A stretch of 64,000 nucleotides of DNA from Desulfobulbaceae bacterium (GTDB taxonomy: Bacteria; Desulfobacterota; Desulfobulbia; Desulfobulbales; Desulfobulbaceae), in NCBI GenBank assembly GCA_023544645.1, contig JAMJFO010000001.1:62001-126000 (forward strand), written 5' to 3'. Positions 7,777 through 17,848 of this stretch are shown in pieces (within the stretch, counting starts at the first letter, position 1; each line of letters opens with the position of its first letter). Below the pieces are notes generated by a model that was not told where the DNA came from, made no database searches, and saw only the letters and a program-made list of their open reading frames with translations. The translations under genes and the position numbers were made by a program.

Positions 7777-8763
7777 ATGAGAGATCTCAAATTCATCATC
7801 CTTTTTTTTGCTGCTATCATGCTGGTGGGAACCACGGGCTACATGGTATTTGAGGATTTCAGCTTCTGGAACAGTGTCTATCTCACCGCCATTACCATCA
7901 CCACAGTGGGCTATGGCGATATAGTTCCGGTTCACTTTGTCGGCAGGGTCTTTACGATTTTGCTGGTGTTCTCCGGGGTCGGATTTGTTTTATACACGTT
8001 CAGCAGGCTCGCTGAAGCCATGGTCGAAGGCGGTTTGCGAAATATACTTGAGAGGAGAAAGATGGACAAGAAGGTCGCTCAGTTGCGAAACCATTATATT
8101 GTTTGCGGCTATGGGAGGATCGGCAAGGTTATCTGCCAGATCCTGAAGGAAAACAAACGGCCGTTCGTGGTTATCGAGAACGATGCGGAGGAAATCCGTA
8201 ATATCGAGGCCGAGGGGTTTCTTGCATTGCTGGGCGAAGCCGCGGACGATGAAATACTGATAAAAGCCGGCATCAAGGAAGCGCGGGGGCTTATCGGGGT
8301 CGTGTCCACTGATGCCGATAATGTTTTTATTACCCTGACCGCCCGGGGACTCAATCCCGGGCTTTTCATTCTTACCCGTTCAAGCGGCGCTGTCGGTTCA
8401 GACACCAAGCTGTTACGGGCCGGGGCCTCAAAGGTTATATCTCCTTACTACATCGGCGCCAGGCGCATGGCCCAGCTGGTTGTGCGGCCGACAGTCATTG
8501 ATTTCATTGATCTGACCATGCATGCAGGGGAGCTGGGGCTGCGGATGGAAGAAATGCTGATCAGCGAGAAAGCATCATTTGTTAACAAGAATCTGCTGGA
8601 GTCGGGCCTCAGGAAAAAGTATGATATCATCGTGGTGGCCATCAAGCGGCAGGGAGACGAGATGCTCTTCAACCCGAAACCGGATACGGTTATTCTGCCC
8701 GGCGATATCCTCATTGTCCTGGGCGAGCATGATCAGATCAGCGCTCTGGAAAAGGAGGTCTGA
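7777..8763 (+). CDS. Potassium channel with RCK (TrkA-N/TrkA-C) domains, MthK-like
   Basis: 328 residues. A first membrane helix (about 5-25), pore helix and selectivity filter TVGYGD (about 43-48), and a second helix (about 58-78) form a two-TM K+ channel subunit. The RCK_N domain follows ([15 protein letters not shown] nucleotide-binding loop, about 107-225) and then RCK_C (about 240-325, [20 protein letters not shown]). Gating by nucleotide or Ca2+ is expected from the family. The 3' end overlaps the convergent ybeY-pdxJ gene by 26 bp. Confidence 0.95.
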   Translation: MRDLKFIILFFAAIMLVGTTGYMVFEDFSFWNSVYLTAITITTVGYGDIVPVHFVGRVFTILLVFSGVGFVLYTFSRLAEAMVEGGLRNILERRKMDKKVAQLRNHYIVCGYGRIGKVICQILKENKRPFVVIENDAEEIRNIEAEGFLALLGEAADDEILIKAGIKEARGLIGVVSTDADNVFITLTARGLNPGLFILTRSSGAVGSDTKLLRAGASKVISPYYIGARRMAQLVVRPTVIDFIDLTMHAGELGLRMEEMLISEKASFVNKNLLESGLRKKYDIIVVAIKRQGDEMLFNPKPDTVILPGDILIVLGEHDQISALEKEV

Positions 8764-9934
8764 TCAGTGCCAGCATTTCCCGGACCGCCTGATCCAGTCC
8801 GACAAATACAGCGCGGCTGATCACGGCATGCCCGATGCTCAGCTCTTCAATTGTCTCCAGGGCCGCTACACGCGGGGTGTTGCGGTAATCCAGACCATGG
8901 CCGGCGTTGACCCTGAGTCCGGTGGCCGCTGCCGCGGCTGCTGATTCCGCGATCAGATTGAACTCGCGGTCCCTTGCATCCTCGGTGGCAGCGTCACAGT
9001 ACCTGCCGGTATGCAGCTCGACAAATGTTGCCCCGACTTCACCGGCGGCCTTGATCTGCTTGGCTTCCGGGTCAATGAACAGGCTGACCGGAATCCCGGC
9101 CTTGCGCATTTTTTCAATGGCCCTGGCAATTTTTTTGTGGTTGCGGGCAACGTCCAGGCCGCCTTCGGTTGTCAGTTCCTGCCGTTTTTCCGGCACCAGG
9201 GTTATCATGTCGGGTTTGGTTGCCAAGGCGATGGCGATCATTTCCTTGGCCGCGGCCATTTCCAGGTTGAGCTTGGTTTTAACTGTCTGCCTGAGCAGTT
9301 GCAGGTCACGGTCCTGGATATGCCGCCGGTCTTCGCGCAGGTGGACTACTATGCCGGATGCGCCGGCCAGTTCACAGATGCCCGCTGCCAGGACAGGATC
9401 GGGTTCGCTGGTTCCCCTTGCTTCGCGGATTGTGGCAACATGATCAACATTGATGGCAAGATGCGCCATGGTATTCCTCCCGGTTTGGTTCAGTCTATTC
9501 AGCAGTTTCTGTTCCTGCTCCCACATCGATAATGCTTCTTTTTCGGATCGTTCATGATCCTGGCCCAGGAGATGCAGGAGGCCGTGGATGATGAGCTCGG
9601 TAATACGCTCATCACGCGATTTGCCGGCCTGCTCCGCCTCACGCGCAGCTGTTTCAACGGATATGAGAATATCCCCGAGTTCGTTGCCGGGGATAACAAA
9701 GGGAAGCGCTGCTTCATTATCCCGGGCCGGGAAGGAAAGGACGTTGGTCGGACCTTTCCGGTTCCGGTATTTTTTGTTGAATGAGGCCATGTCCGCGTCA
9801 TTCATCAGGACGATGCTGAGATCCTTGCGTTTCAGACACAGGAGCCGCAGCAGCCGTTCAGCTCGCTTTTCAAGCGATGTGATGTTGAGGGAGGTCGCGG
9901 ATACGTCGGATTGCAGGATAATATGCAGCGGCAT
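8738..9934 (-). CDS. YbeY-PdxJ fusion: endoribonuclease YbeY joined to pyridoxine 5'-phosphate synthase
   Basis: 398 residues in one uninterrupted frame. Residues 1-150 are YbeY, with the zinc motif [11 protein letters not shown] and the upstream NVLSFPARD segment; YbeY acts in 16S rRNA 3' processing and ribosome quality control. Residues 154-398 are a complete PdxJ, starting [20 protein letters not shown], which makes pyridoxine 5'-phosphate from 1-deoxyxylulose 5-phosphate and 3-amino-2-oxopropyl phosphate. No stop codon separates them. The junction keeps GGGAGG six bases before the PdxJ Met codon (9472-9474), so PdxJ may also be made alone by internal initiation. The gene follows phoH by 21 bp, the usual place of ybeY. 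Confidence 0.93.
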   Translation of the reverse strand: MPLHIILQSDVSATSLNITSLEKRAERLLRLLCLKRKDLSIVLMNDADMASFNKKYRNRKGPTNVLSFPARDNEAALPFVIPGNELGDILISVETAAREAEQAGKSRDERITELIIHGLLHLLGQDHERSEKEALSMWEQEQKLLNRLNQTGRNTMAHLAINVDHVATIREARGTSEPDPVLAAGICELAGASGIVVHLREDRRHIQDRDLQLLRQTVKTKLNLEMAAAKEMIAIALATKPDMITLVPEKRQELTTEGGLDVARNHKKIARAIEKMRKAGIPVSLFIDPEAKQIKAAGEVGATFVELHTGRYCDAATEDARDREFNLIAESAAAAAATGLRVNAGHGLDYRNTPRVAALETIEELSIGHAVISRAVFVGLDQAVREMLALIRPPFPER

Positions 9935-9955
9935 GATCGATTTTTCCGCAGGTTA

Positions 9956-10963
9956 TCAGCGGGCGAGTTTTTTTCCGGGGCCGGGGGCGCCGGTTTTTTT
10001 TTCGTAGGCTTCGATGATTTCCTGCACCAGGGGGTGGCGAACAACATCTGATCTGGCAAAGGTGCAGAATTGTATTCCCAGGATGTTGCCGAGGGTCTGC
10101 TGGGCGTCAATGAGACCGGAGTGGGTTGATCCCGGCAGGTCTATCTGGGTAATATCCCCTGTCACCACGGCACGGGAGTCAAAGCCTATCCTGGTCAGGA
10201 ACATTTTCATCTGCTCCCGAGTGGTGTTCTGAGCTTCATCGAGAATGATAAAGGCATTGTTGAGAGTGCGTCCCCGCATGAAGGCCAGGGGGGCTATCTC
10301 GATGATGCCCCGTTCAATAAGTTCCAGGGTGCGGTCCTGTCCCAGCATATCATTGAGCGCGTCGGTGAGCGGCCGCAGATATGGATCGACTTTCTGGGCC
10401 ATGTCGCCGGGAAGGAAACCAAGTTTTTCCCCGGCCTCGACTGCCGGCCGGGTCAGGATTATTGAACGAACCTGTTCGCCGGCCAGAGCGGAAACAGCCA
10501 TGGCAACGGCAAGATAGGTTTTGCCGGTTCCTGCCGGACCGATGCCGAAAACAATATCATTCTTGCGGATGGCATCGATATAGGCTTTCTGATTGACACT
10601 CTTGGGCGAAATTACCCTGTTCCTTGAAGTAATATATACCTTGTCGAGGAAAATGTTTTCCAGTCTGGCCCGGGGTGATGATTCAAGGATCTTCAGGCCA
10701 AAGGCAATATCCTGGGTAAAGACCGGGTATCCATTGCCAATGAGCTGGTAGAGCTGTTCAAAGAGGGAGGCCGCAAGTTCAACGGCATGGTCCTGGCCGC
10801 TGATCTGCAATTGCTGGCCACGGGTATGGATGGTCACACCCGTGGCCAGTTCAACAGTCTGGAGATTCCGGTTAAGATCCCCGAACAGGGTCTGGGCGGT
10901 AGCGTTGTCCGGGAAATCGAGTTCGCGCAGGCCCGATGCGGTGCTGGAAGCAGATTGTTTCAA
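9956..10963 (-). CDS. phoH: PhoH-like ATPase
   Basis: 335 residues from the TTG at 10963, which has CAGGACGAG just upstream and begins 14 bp after the dsbA stop. A longer ATG-initiated frame (from 11110) would overlap dsbA by more than 130 bp and is unlikely. The Walker A motif is GPAGTGKTYLA and Walker B is FIILDEAQNTT. A KH-like N-terminal region (about 15-100) precedes the ATPase. PhoH with YbeY is a common pair in RNA metabolism. It sits in the operon dsbA(Sec)-phoH-ybeY/pdxJ. Confidence 0.93.
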   Translation of the reverse strand: MKQSASSTASGLRELDFPDNATAQTLFGDLNRNLQTVELATGVTIHTRGQQLQISGQDHAVELAASLFEQLYQLIGNGYPVFTQDIAFGLKILESSPRARLENIFLDKVYITSRNRVISPKSVNQKAYIDAIRKNDIVFGIGPAGTGKTYLAVAMAVSALAGEQVRSIILTRPAVEAGEKLGFLPGDMAQKVDPYLRPLTDALNDMLGQDRTLELIERGIIEIAPLAFMRGRTLNNAFIILDEAQNTTREQMKMFLTRIGFDSRAVVTGDITQIDLPGSTHSGLIDAQQTLGNILGIQFCTFARSDVVRHPLVQEIIEAYEKKTGAPGPGKKLAR

Positions 10964-10976
10964 CTCGTCCTGAGGA

Positions 10977-11840
10977 TTATTTTTTTGTCTTGGCCAGTTC
11001 CTGGTCAATGAGCGCCTGCAGCGCCTGGGGACTGCGGTCGTTGACCCGTATGCCGTTGACAAACATGGTCGGAGTGCCGCTGACTTCAGCTTCGCGGGCA
11101 TCCATGACATCCTTGATCAGACGCTGCTTGGTTGCCTCGCTGTTCATGTCAGCGTTGAAGGTGTCCATGTCCAGGCCGATTTCTTTAGCAGCATTGAGGA
11201 TGTTGGGCATGGTGATCGAACTCATGGCAAAGAGGGCGTCGTGCATTTGCCAGAACTTTCCCTGGTTGTGTGCTGCCAATGCGGCAAGGGCGGCTGGCTC
11301 AGCCATATTATGAATGTTGGTCAGCGGCAGGTTTTTGAAGGCTATTTTTACAGTCTGCGGATTTTTTTCGAGCACCTGCTCGAGCAGTGGCTGGATCGTG
11401 CCACAGTAGGGTCATTGGAAATCCGAAAACAGGGCCAGGACCACTGGGGCGTTTTCGTTGCCGAGAAAGGGAGCGCCGGTAATATCAATGGAGGCATTGA
11501 AGCTGACGGTGAGGCTGGAAAAGGTGTTATCCTGCTGGTTGATCAAGTAAAGCAGTTCTCCCCGGGGCGCGATATCGATGGCTGCAACGCCCTTGTCCAC
11601 GGAGATAGTTCCCTGTTTGTCACCGTTGGTGGAAAAAACGTGGACTTTGCTGTCATCACCAAGAATGAAAACCCGTTTGTTGTCCAGAGAGTGAACCATA
11701 TCAATGGGTTTGGCATCGATTTTCCAGGTCGCCTTGACCGAAGCGTCAATACCGATTGCCTGGGATGCCGGCGAAGGGATTGGCCCGGCCAGCAGCGGCA
11801 CCAAAAACAGCGCACTGATGGTAACAATTTTTTTGAGCAT
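10977..11840 (-). CDS. DsbA-like thioredoxin-fold selenoprotein (UGA = selenocysteine, UPYC active site)
   Basis: One 287-residue protein if the TGA at 11412-11414 is read as selenocysteine (residue 143). The reading frame continues without change: FSDFQ, then U, then PYCGTIQPLLEQVL, exactly where DsbA-family proteins have CPYC. Downstream are the DsbA helical insert and the cis-Pro loop SGTPTMFVNG. The ATG at 11840 has AAGGA eight bases upstream and opens a signal peptide (MLKKIVTISALFLVPLLAG), so the protein is periplasmic and should be an oxidoreductase. Residues 30-125 form an extra N-terminal beta-rich region of unknown role. A hairpin 22 nt after the UGA fits a bacterial SECIS. Sec-DsbA proteins are known in Deltaproteobacteria. 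Confidence 0.88.
11367..11411 (-). promoter_or_regulatory. Candidate bacterial SECIS element
   Basis: Immediately 3' of the UGA codon the mRNA can fold CACTGC-TCGA-GCAgGTG (11373-11389), with one bulged G and a possible AG/CT extension. Bacterial SECIS hairpins lie within the coding sequence at this distance and bind SelB. The apical-loop sequence has not been compared with a covariance model. Confidence 0.55.
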
Positions 11841-12040
11841 GATCAGATCCTTGTGTTGAAATGTAAAAACTTGGCTGGTTCGAGCAATGAATGACATGAA
11901 CCTCTTTTCGTCAGGACAGAACTATACTTCTTGTTTTCCTGATGCGCAAGTCGGGAAGAGAGGAAATAGTGTCGCTGGAGCTATTTTACAGCAGCAGGTT
12001 TAACCGGACAACTGTGTGCACGAGTGTATGCATAAGGAAG

Positions 12041-12994
12041 TCAGTTGATTTCTTCATCCTGCATGAGCGTATTGATCCTGCCAAGGACCCGGTCCAGTGA
12101 GCGCCATCCGGGGAAACGAAGAGAAAGGATTATTTCCTCGTTTTCAAATGCAGGGGTATGGTCGATGCGCATGGATGAAGGGAGTCCCAGGCGGGCAACC
12201 TTTTGTTGAAAGTCGTTTTCAGCCTGGGAGATTCTGGGGAAGCATTGTTCATGGAGCCACGACAGCAGCGCTGCCCCGTGTTGCGGAATATTGACAGATT
12301 GTCCAGCCTCATGCACAGCGGGGAAACGGGTAAGGATATCCTTCAGAGGGACATTTTTTCGCATGATCAATTCTCTGCTCAGGTCTATGAGCTTCTGCTG
12401 TTTTGATCCGCCAAAATGCAGATCTGTGATGAGCTGAATCAGCAATTCCTGATCCCCCGGGGAAAGGCCAAGCAGTTTCCGCGCGTTTCTCAGCTGGATG
12501 ACACCGTGGTGTAAGGCCTTCAGCGCCGGTATGCTCAAGGTGCGAAGCTGCAAAAGGTCATTGAGTATATGTTTCTGTGGTTTGTGGCCAAGTTTTCCCA
12601 GCAGCGGGATGGCGGCATCCATTGATGCTGCCGTGATCAGTTTCTCAAAAAAAATGATTTGTTCAACAATGCTGAGTTCTCTTCCGGTCAGCGCCTCTTC
12701 AAGAAGGAGAGAGAACACAGCCGTTTCTTCCAGATCCTCACGGAGTATCCTACAGAGAACAGGGTTCCCTGGATCAAGGATCCCGGCTGCGGCTAGCCGT
12801 TTCCTGCCGGCGATAATACAATAGGTGTTATTTTTTCGGCGGCGGAGGATGGGAGGGTTCAGTATGCCGAACTGTTTTATGCTTGCCAGTAATTCGTCAC
12901 CTGGAGCTTCTGCTGAAAGGGTGAGGCAATATGAGGTGTCCTCAATTTCAATGGCAGATATGGGAACGGATTGCAGCTGACTGAAGAAATTCAT
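12041..12994 (-). CDS. ParB/Spo0J N-terminal domain protein (orphan)
   Basis: 317 residues. The N-terminal 110 residues match the ParB/Srx fold: an opening PISAIEIEDT, then ASIKQFGILNPPILRRRKN and IIAGRKRLAAAGILD, the box II-like motif. A helical middle part (about 110-200) resembles the ParB helix-turn-helix region (GRELSIVEQIIFFEKLI). No parA is next to it; the neighbours are dsbA/phoH and ihfA. It may be a ParB-like regulator or CTPase of unknown DNA target, not the chromosomal ParB. Confidence 0.75.
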   Translation of the reverse strand: MNFFSQLQSVPISAIEIEDTSYCLTLSAEAPGDELLASIKQFGILNPPILRRRKNNTYCIIAGRKRLAAAGILDPGNPVLCRILREDLEETAVFSLLLEEALTGRELSIVEQIIFFEKLITAASMDAAIPLLGKLGHKPQKHILNDLLQLRTLSIPALKALHHGVIQLRNARKLLGLSPGDQELLIQLITDLHFGGSKQQKLIDLSRELIMRKNVPLKDILTRFPAVHEAGQSVNIPQHGAALLSWLHEQCFPRISQAENDFQQKVARLGLPSSMRIDHTPAFENEEIILSLRFPGWRSLDRVLGRINTLMQDEEIN

Positions 12995-13050
12995 GAGGAG
13001 GCTCAGGTGGTTGGGCTAATAGCTTTTGTATTTTGTACGTCTTTGCTGGT

Positions 13051-13082
13051 AAAAAAAAAGGGTGCCACCGGAGTGACACCCA
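13051..13082 (-). terminator. Rho-independent terminator after ihfA
   Basis: On the minus strand GGGTGTCA-CTCCGG-TGGCACCC is followed by nine T residues. It begins about 25 bp after the ihfA stop. Confidence 0.9.
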
Positions 13083-13105
13083 GCATAAATGGTGGTATGT
13101 AATGT

Positions 13106-13393
13106 TCAGCGCGAGTTGATTTTGTCGCGCAGGATGCCGGAAGGTTTAAATGTAATAACCCGCCGGGCATCAAGGGTCAATTCGTCGCCGGTCTGGGGGT
13201 TCCTTCCCCGGCGGGCTTTTTTGTCCTTTACATTGAATTTGCCGAAACCGCTCAGCAGGAGGTCCTCCCCGCTGATCAGCGCTTCCTTGGAAATAGCGAG
13301 GAAGGCTTCCACAGATGTTGTTGCCTGGGCCTTGGTCATGAGAGGGTGCGACTTGTATACCTGCTGTACAAGGTCGGCTTTTGTCAGGGTCAT
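13106..13393 (-). CDS. ihfA: HU/IHF family DNA-binding protein, IHF-alpha-like
   Basis: 95 residues, the standard length. The beta-arm segment GFGKFNVKDKKARRGRNPQT with the intercalating Pro (RNPQTGD) is typical of IHF-alpha. The partner subunit is not in the window. The ATG has GGAGG ten bases upstream. It is followed by a strong terminator and preceded by its own promoter, so it is monocistronic. Confidence 0.92.
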   Translation of the reverse strand: MTLTKADLVQQVYKSHPLMTKAQATTSVEAFLAISKEALISGEDLLLSGFGKFNVKDKKARRGRNPQTGDELTLDARRVITFKPSGILRDKINSR

Positions 13394-13465
13394 GATTGCT
13401 GAACCTCCGCGTAAAGGATAAGATATTGAAGTTCTTGTTTTTGTGAGTAGTATTACTCTATTTGT

Positions 13466-13493
13466 ATGATATGTTTTTTACGCAACTTGTCAA
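13466..13493 (-). promoter_or_regulatory. ihfA promoter
   Basis: Minus strand: TTGACA (13488-13493), 16-bp spacer, TATCAT (13466-13471), directly after the eno stop codon. A sigma-70-type promoter about 75 bp before the ihfA start codon. Confidence 0.65.
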
Positions 13494-13495
13494 TA

Positions 13496-14815
<1,320 letters not shown>

Positions 14816-14829
14816 TTAAAGTAAAGAGT

Positions 14830-16041
14830 TTATCCGCCAACCGCGCCGGCGATTTCGAAAATCGGCAGGTACATCGCTACAACCAGTCCGCCGATGATAC
14901 CGCCCAGGAAAACCATCATGAACGGCTCAATCATGGCGGTGAGATTATCCACAGCCTGATCCACCTCTTCATCGTAAAAGTCGGCGATTTTTTCCATCAT
15001 GGTGTCAAGGGCGCCGACTTGTTCGCCAACATTGATCATCTGGACGACCATGTTGGGAAAAACACCTGTTTCCTCGAGAGGTTCAGCAATTGCCCGACCC
15101 TCGGCAATGGCATCTCGAACTCTGAAAACAGCTATTTCGATAACTTTATTGCCGGCCGTCTTGCCAACCACCGTAAGGGCGTCAAGAATCGGGACTCCGC
15201 TCTGCAGCATGGTGCTCATGGTCCGGGTGAATTTTGCAACAGCAACCCGGCGGATAAGTGATCCGACGACCGGTAATTTAAGCATGATGGCATCTATTTT
15301 GATCTCACCCTTTTCTGTGGCATAGATTTTTTTGAATAAGAAGACGACAGCAGCGATACCCAGGAACAGCCAGATAAAATTGCTTTTAAAGCTATTGCTC
15401 ATGTTAACGACAATCTGGGTCGGCACCGGCAAGGCAGCGCCGAAATCGGCGAACATGCTTTCAAAAACAGGTATGACAAAAATAAGAATAACCACAAGGA
15501 TGACCAGAGAAATGCCCAGACAGATAGCCGGATAGGTCATGGCGCCTTTTATTTTTTTCTGCAGGGCCATGGCTTTTTCCATGAACGCAGCAAGGCGGGA
15601 GAGAATTGTATCGAGTATGCCGCCAAGCTCGCCGGCCTCAATCATGTTCGCATAGAGTGAATCAAAAGCCTTGGGATGTTTTCTCATTGCATCGGCAAGG
15701 GTGTTGCCGGTTTCAACATCGCTTTGAATTGTCAGCAGCATCTTTTTAAAAGTCGGATTTTCCTGTTGTTTGCTGAGAATTTGCAGGCACTGTACCAAAG
15801 GAAGGCCGGCGTCGATCATTGTGGACAGCTGTCGGGTGAAAATGACAATATCCTTTCCCGTGACCTTGGGTTGAAAAATTGTAACATTTTCAAAAAGGTC
15901 CTTGGGAGCTTCCTTGCACACCTTGACATCAATGCGCATCCGTTTGAGCTGGGCGCGGGCCCCGGCTTCATCAACAGACTCGATCTTACCCTTGCGCTTT
16001 TCACCGTAGGAATTGATTCCTTTCCAGATATATACAGGCAT
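14830..16041 (-). CDS. pilC: Type IV pilus / type II secretion inner-membrane platform protein PilC
   Basis: 403 residues with two GspF domains (about 65-190 and 270-390) and three membrane helices (about 170-192, 220-238 and 370-392). Conserved signatures are FTRQLSTMIDAGLPLVQCL and KFTRTMSTMLQSGVPILDAL in the two halves. It anchors the pilus assembly ATPases in the inner membrane. Other pil genes are not adjacent in this window, and the next gene downstream is eno. Confidence 0.95.
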   Translation of the reverse strand: MPVYIWKGINSYGEKRKGKIESVDEAGARAQLKRMRIDVKVCKEAPKDLFENVTIFQPKVTGKDIVIFTRQLSTMIDAGLPLVQCLQILSKQQENPTFKKMLLTIQSDVETGNTLADAMRKHPKAFDSLYANMIEAGELGGILDTILSRLAAFMEKAMALQKKIKGAMTYPAICLGISLVILVVILIFVIPVFESMFADFGAALPVPTQIVVNMSNSFKSNFIWLFLGIAAVVFLFKKIYATEKGEIKIDAIMLKLPVVGSLIRRVAVAKFTRTMSTMLQSGVPILDALTVVGKTAGNKVIEIAVFRVRDAIAEGRAIAEPLEETGVFPNMVVQMINVGEQVGALDTMMEKIADFYDEEVDQAVDNLTAMIEPFMMVFLGGIIGGLVVAMYLPIFEIAGAVGG

Positions 16042-16099
16042 TAACGGTTCTCCAGATGAGGTTCAGTGCTTCGGTCGATTAATATTTCAGGATATTTTG

Positions 16100-16128
16100 T
16101 TGACAGTTGTCACAATTCCTTTTATACA
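16100..16128 (+). promoter_or_regulatory. Promoter of the PxxKW gene
   Basis: TTGACA (16100-16105), 17-bp spacer, TATACA (16123-16128). The -35 element is part of a small inverted repeat TGACA-GT-TGTCA, a possible operator. Confidence 0.7.
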
Positions 16129-16238
16129 ATCGAGTTTCTCCCGGTTATGAAAATGACGGGAACGTAATTTAATCTATTGTATGGAAGTTTTTTCCTTGAT
16201 TCAAGAGAAAAGTGATATTTTTTCAGGAGGTTGGCATT

Positions 16239-16484
16239 ATGCAGGCCAGTGAAACCACAAAATATGCAAATCGTTCCTTTCAGCCGATTATAGATAAGTG
16301 TGAAGGCTGTGACAGGATTGTTGATGAAGGTAGTGTTAAATACTGCAGGACCTATAAGGATCCCGAGGCCAAATGGCACCTTGGCCTGTGCAATTTTGCA
16401 ACCCATGCCAAGCCGGAATTGAACCTGGTCAAGGTTCGGGTTAACCCGCTGAAAGCATCCAAGCGCGCCTCACGCAGAAAGTAA
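16239..16484 (+). CDS. PxxKW-family cysteine-rich protein
   Basis: 81 residues from the ATG at 16239, preceded by AGGAGG eight bases upstream; an in-frame GTG at 16212 is less likely. Four cysteines (CEGCDR, KYCRTY, GLCNFA) and the DPEAKW segment define this small family, found mostly in sulfate-reducing Deltaproteobacteria. The C-terminus is very basic (KASKRASRRK). A metal or cluster site is likely; the function is unknown. Confidence 0.85.
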   Translation: MQASETTKYANRSFQPIIDKCEGCDRIVDEGSVKYCRTYKDPEAKWHLGLCNFATHAKPELNLVKVRVNPLKASKRASRRK

Positions 16485-16488
16485 TATT

Positions 16489-16521
16489 CAAGGGGGCGTG
16501 GTTCACCCGGCCCCCTTGTTC
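16489..16521 (+). terminator. Terminator between the PxxKW gene and ugd
   Basis: AAGGGGGC pairs with GCCCCCTT across a 12-base loop, followed by a broken T-rich stretch. It lies between two convergent stop codons and may serve both genes. Confidence 0.7.
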
Positions 16522-16525
16522 ATCT

Positions 16526-17836
16526 CTATTTTCTTCCCACCCCTGTGTAATGAAATCCCTCGGATTTTAATTTTTCCGGCTCATATACGTTCCTGAGATC
16601 AATAAAAACGGGATACTTCATAACTGAGCGGATTTTTTTCAGGTCCAGGGCTCTGTACTGGTTCCATTCCGTCATCAAAATCACTGCGTCGGCATTCTTG
16701 CAGGCATCGTAGGCGTCTTTCGCGTATTCAACCTCGGCAGGAAGATATTTTGCTGCTTCCTGCATGCCTTTGGGGTCATGCGCCCTGACCATCGCCCCTT
16801 TTTCGATCAGGGCCGGAATTATCGTCACCGCCGGTGCATCGCGCATATCATCGGTTTCGGGTTTGAAGGTCAATCCCAGGACCGCCAGAGTCTTGCCGGC
16901 CACTGACCCGCCGAGGCTTTCGCGTATTTTTTTGACCATCCGGGCTTTCTGGGCCGAGTTTACTTCCACCGCTGCTTCCACGATCCGCAGTGATTCTCCG
17001 TGTTCCTGGACAATGCGCAGCAGGGCCAGGGTGTCTTTGGGAAAACACGATCCTCCGTAGCCGGGGCCGGGATGGAGAAATTTGCTTCCTATCCGTCCGT
17101 CCATGCCGATAGCCTTGGCAAGCGCGGATATATCCGCATCCACAGCTTCGCAAATATTGGCGATTTCGTTGATAAAGCTTATTTTGACCGCCAGGAAGGC
17201 ATTGGCGGCATACTTGGTAAGCTCTGCGGTCTCAATGGTTGTGCTGACGATCGGGGTGTCCAGCAGATAGAGGGGTTTATAGATTTCCTGGAGCACCTGC
17301 CGGGCCCTGTCGGTCTGAACCCCGATAACCACCCGGTCCGGGCGCATGAAGTCGTTGATCGCGGCCCCTTCGCGCAAAAACTCCGGATTGGACGCCACGT
17401 CAAAATCGGCGTCCGGATTGGTCTGCCGGATTACCCGTTCGACCTGCCTGGCCGTGCCCACCGGAACGGTGCTCTTGTCAATTATAACCGTATATCCAGT
17501 GAGGTTGCCGGCAAGTTCCCTGGCTGCCTCAAAAATATAGGTGAGGTCGGCGTATCCGTCACCTCTTCTACTGGAAGGCGTCCCGACCGCGATGAAAACC
17601 GCCTCCGCCCCCGGAACCGCTTCGACAAAATCCGTGGTGAAGCGCAATCTTTTCTCTCCGACATTTTTGTTGACCAGAGCGTCAAGTCCGGGTTCATAAA
17701 TGGGGACCTTGCCTTTGCGCAGCTGTCTGATTTTGTCTTCATCCTTGTCAACGCAGGTGACATGATGACCGAATTCGGCCAGACAGGTACCGGTGACGAG
17801 ACCGACATAGCCTGTCCCGATAATGGTTATGTTCAT
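16526..17836 (-). CDS. ugd: UDP-glucose 6-dehydrogenase
   Basis: 436 residues. The N-terminus MNITIIGTGYVGLVTGTCLA is the NAD-binding Rossmann motif. The catalytic Cys is in GYGGSCFPKDT, and VASNPEFLREGAA is also conserved. It oxidises UDP-glucose to UDP-glucuronate for polysaccharide or LPS synthesis. AAGGAGAGTTC precedes the ATG. It follows yggS by 12 bp and tatD upstream. Confidence 0.97.
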   Translation of the reverse strand: MNITIIGTGYVGLVTGTCLAEFGHHVTCVDKDEDKIRQLRKGKVPIYEPGLDALVNKNVGEKRLRFTTDFVEAVPGAEAVFIAVGTPSSRRGDGYADLTYIFEAARELAGNLTGYTVIIDKSTVPVGTARQVERVIRQTNPDADFDVASNPEFLREGAAINDFMRPDRVVIGVQTDRARQVLQEIYKPLYLLDTPIVSTTIETAELTKYAANAFLAVKISFINEIANICEAVDADISALAKAIGMDGRIGSKFLHPGPGYGGSCFPKDTLALLRIVQEHGESLRIVEAAVEVNSAQKARMVKKIRESLGGSVAGKTLAVLGLTFKPETDDMRDAPAVTIIPALIEKGAMVRAHDPKGMQEAAKYLPAEVEYAKDAYDACKNADAVILMTEWNQYRALDLKKIRSVMKYPVFIDLRNVYEPEKLKSEGFHYTGVGRK

Positions 17837-17848
17837 GAACTCTCCTTA

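Noticed and set aside
10964-11110. Longer PhoH start at an ATG inside dsbA
   Set aside because: It would overlap the dsbA coding region by over 130 bp in another frame, and the added residues are low-complexity. The TTG at 10963 fits the family length.
11412-11414. Premature stop splitting a dsbA-like gene into two pieces
   Set aside because: The TGA sits exactly at the active-site Cys position with intact coding on both sides and a downstream hairpin, so selenocysteine is the better reading than a pseudogene.
16122-16406. 94-codon minus-strand ORF opposite the PxxKW gene
   Set aside because: It overlaps a well-supported plus-strand gene and its promoter and has no ribosome-binding site.
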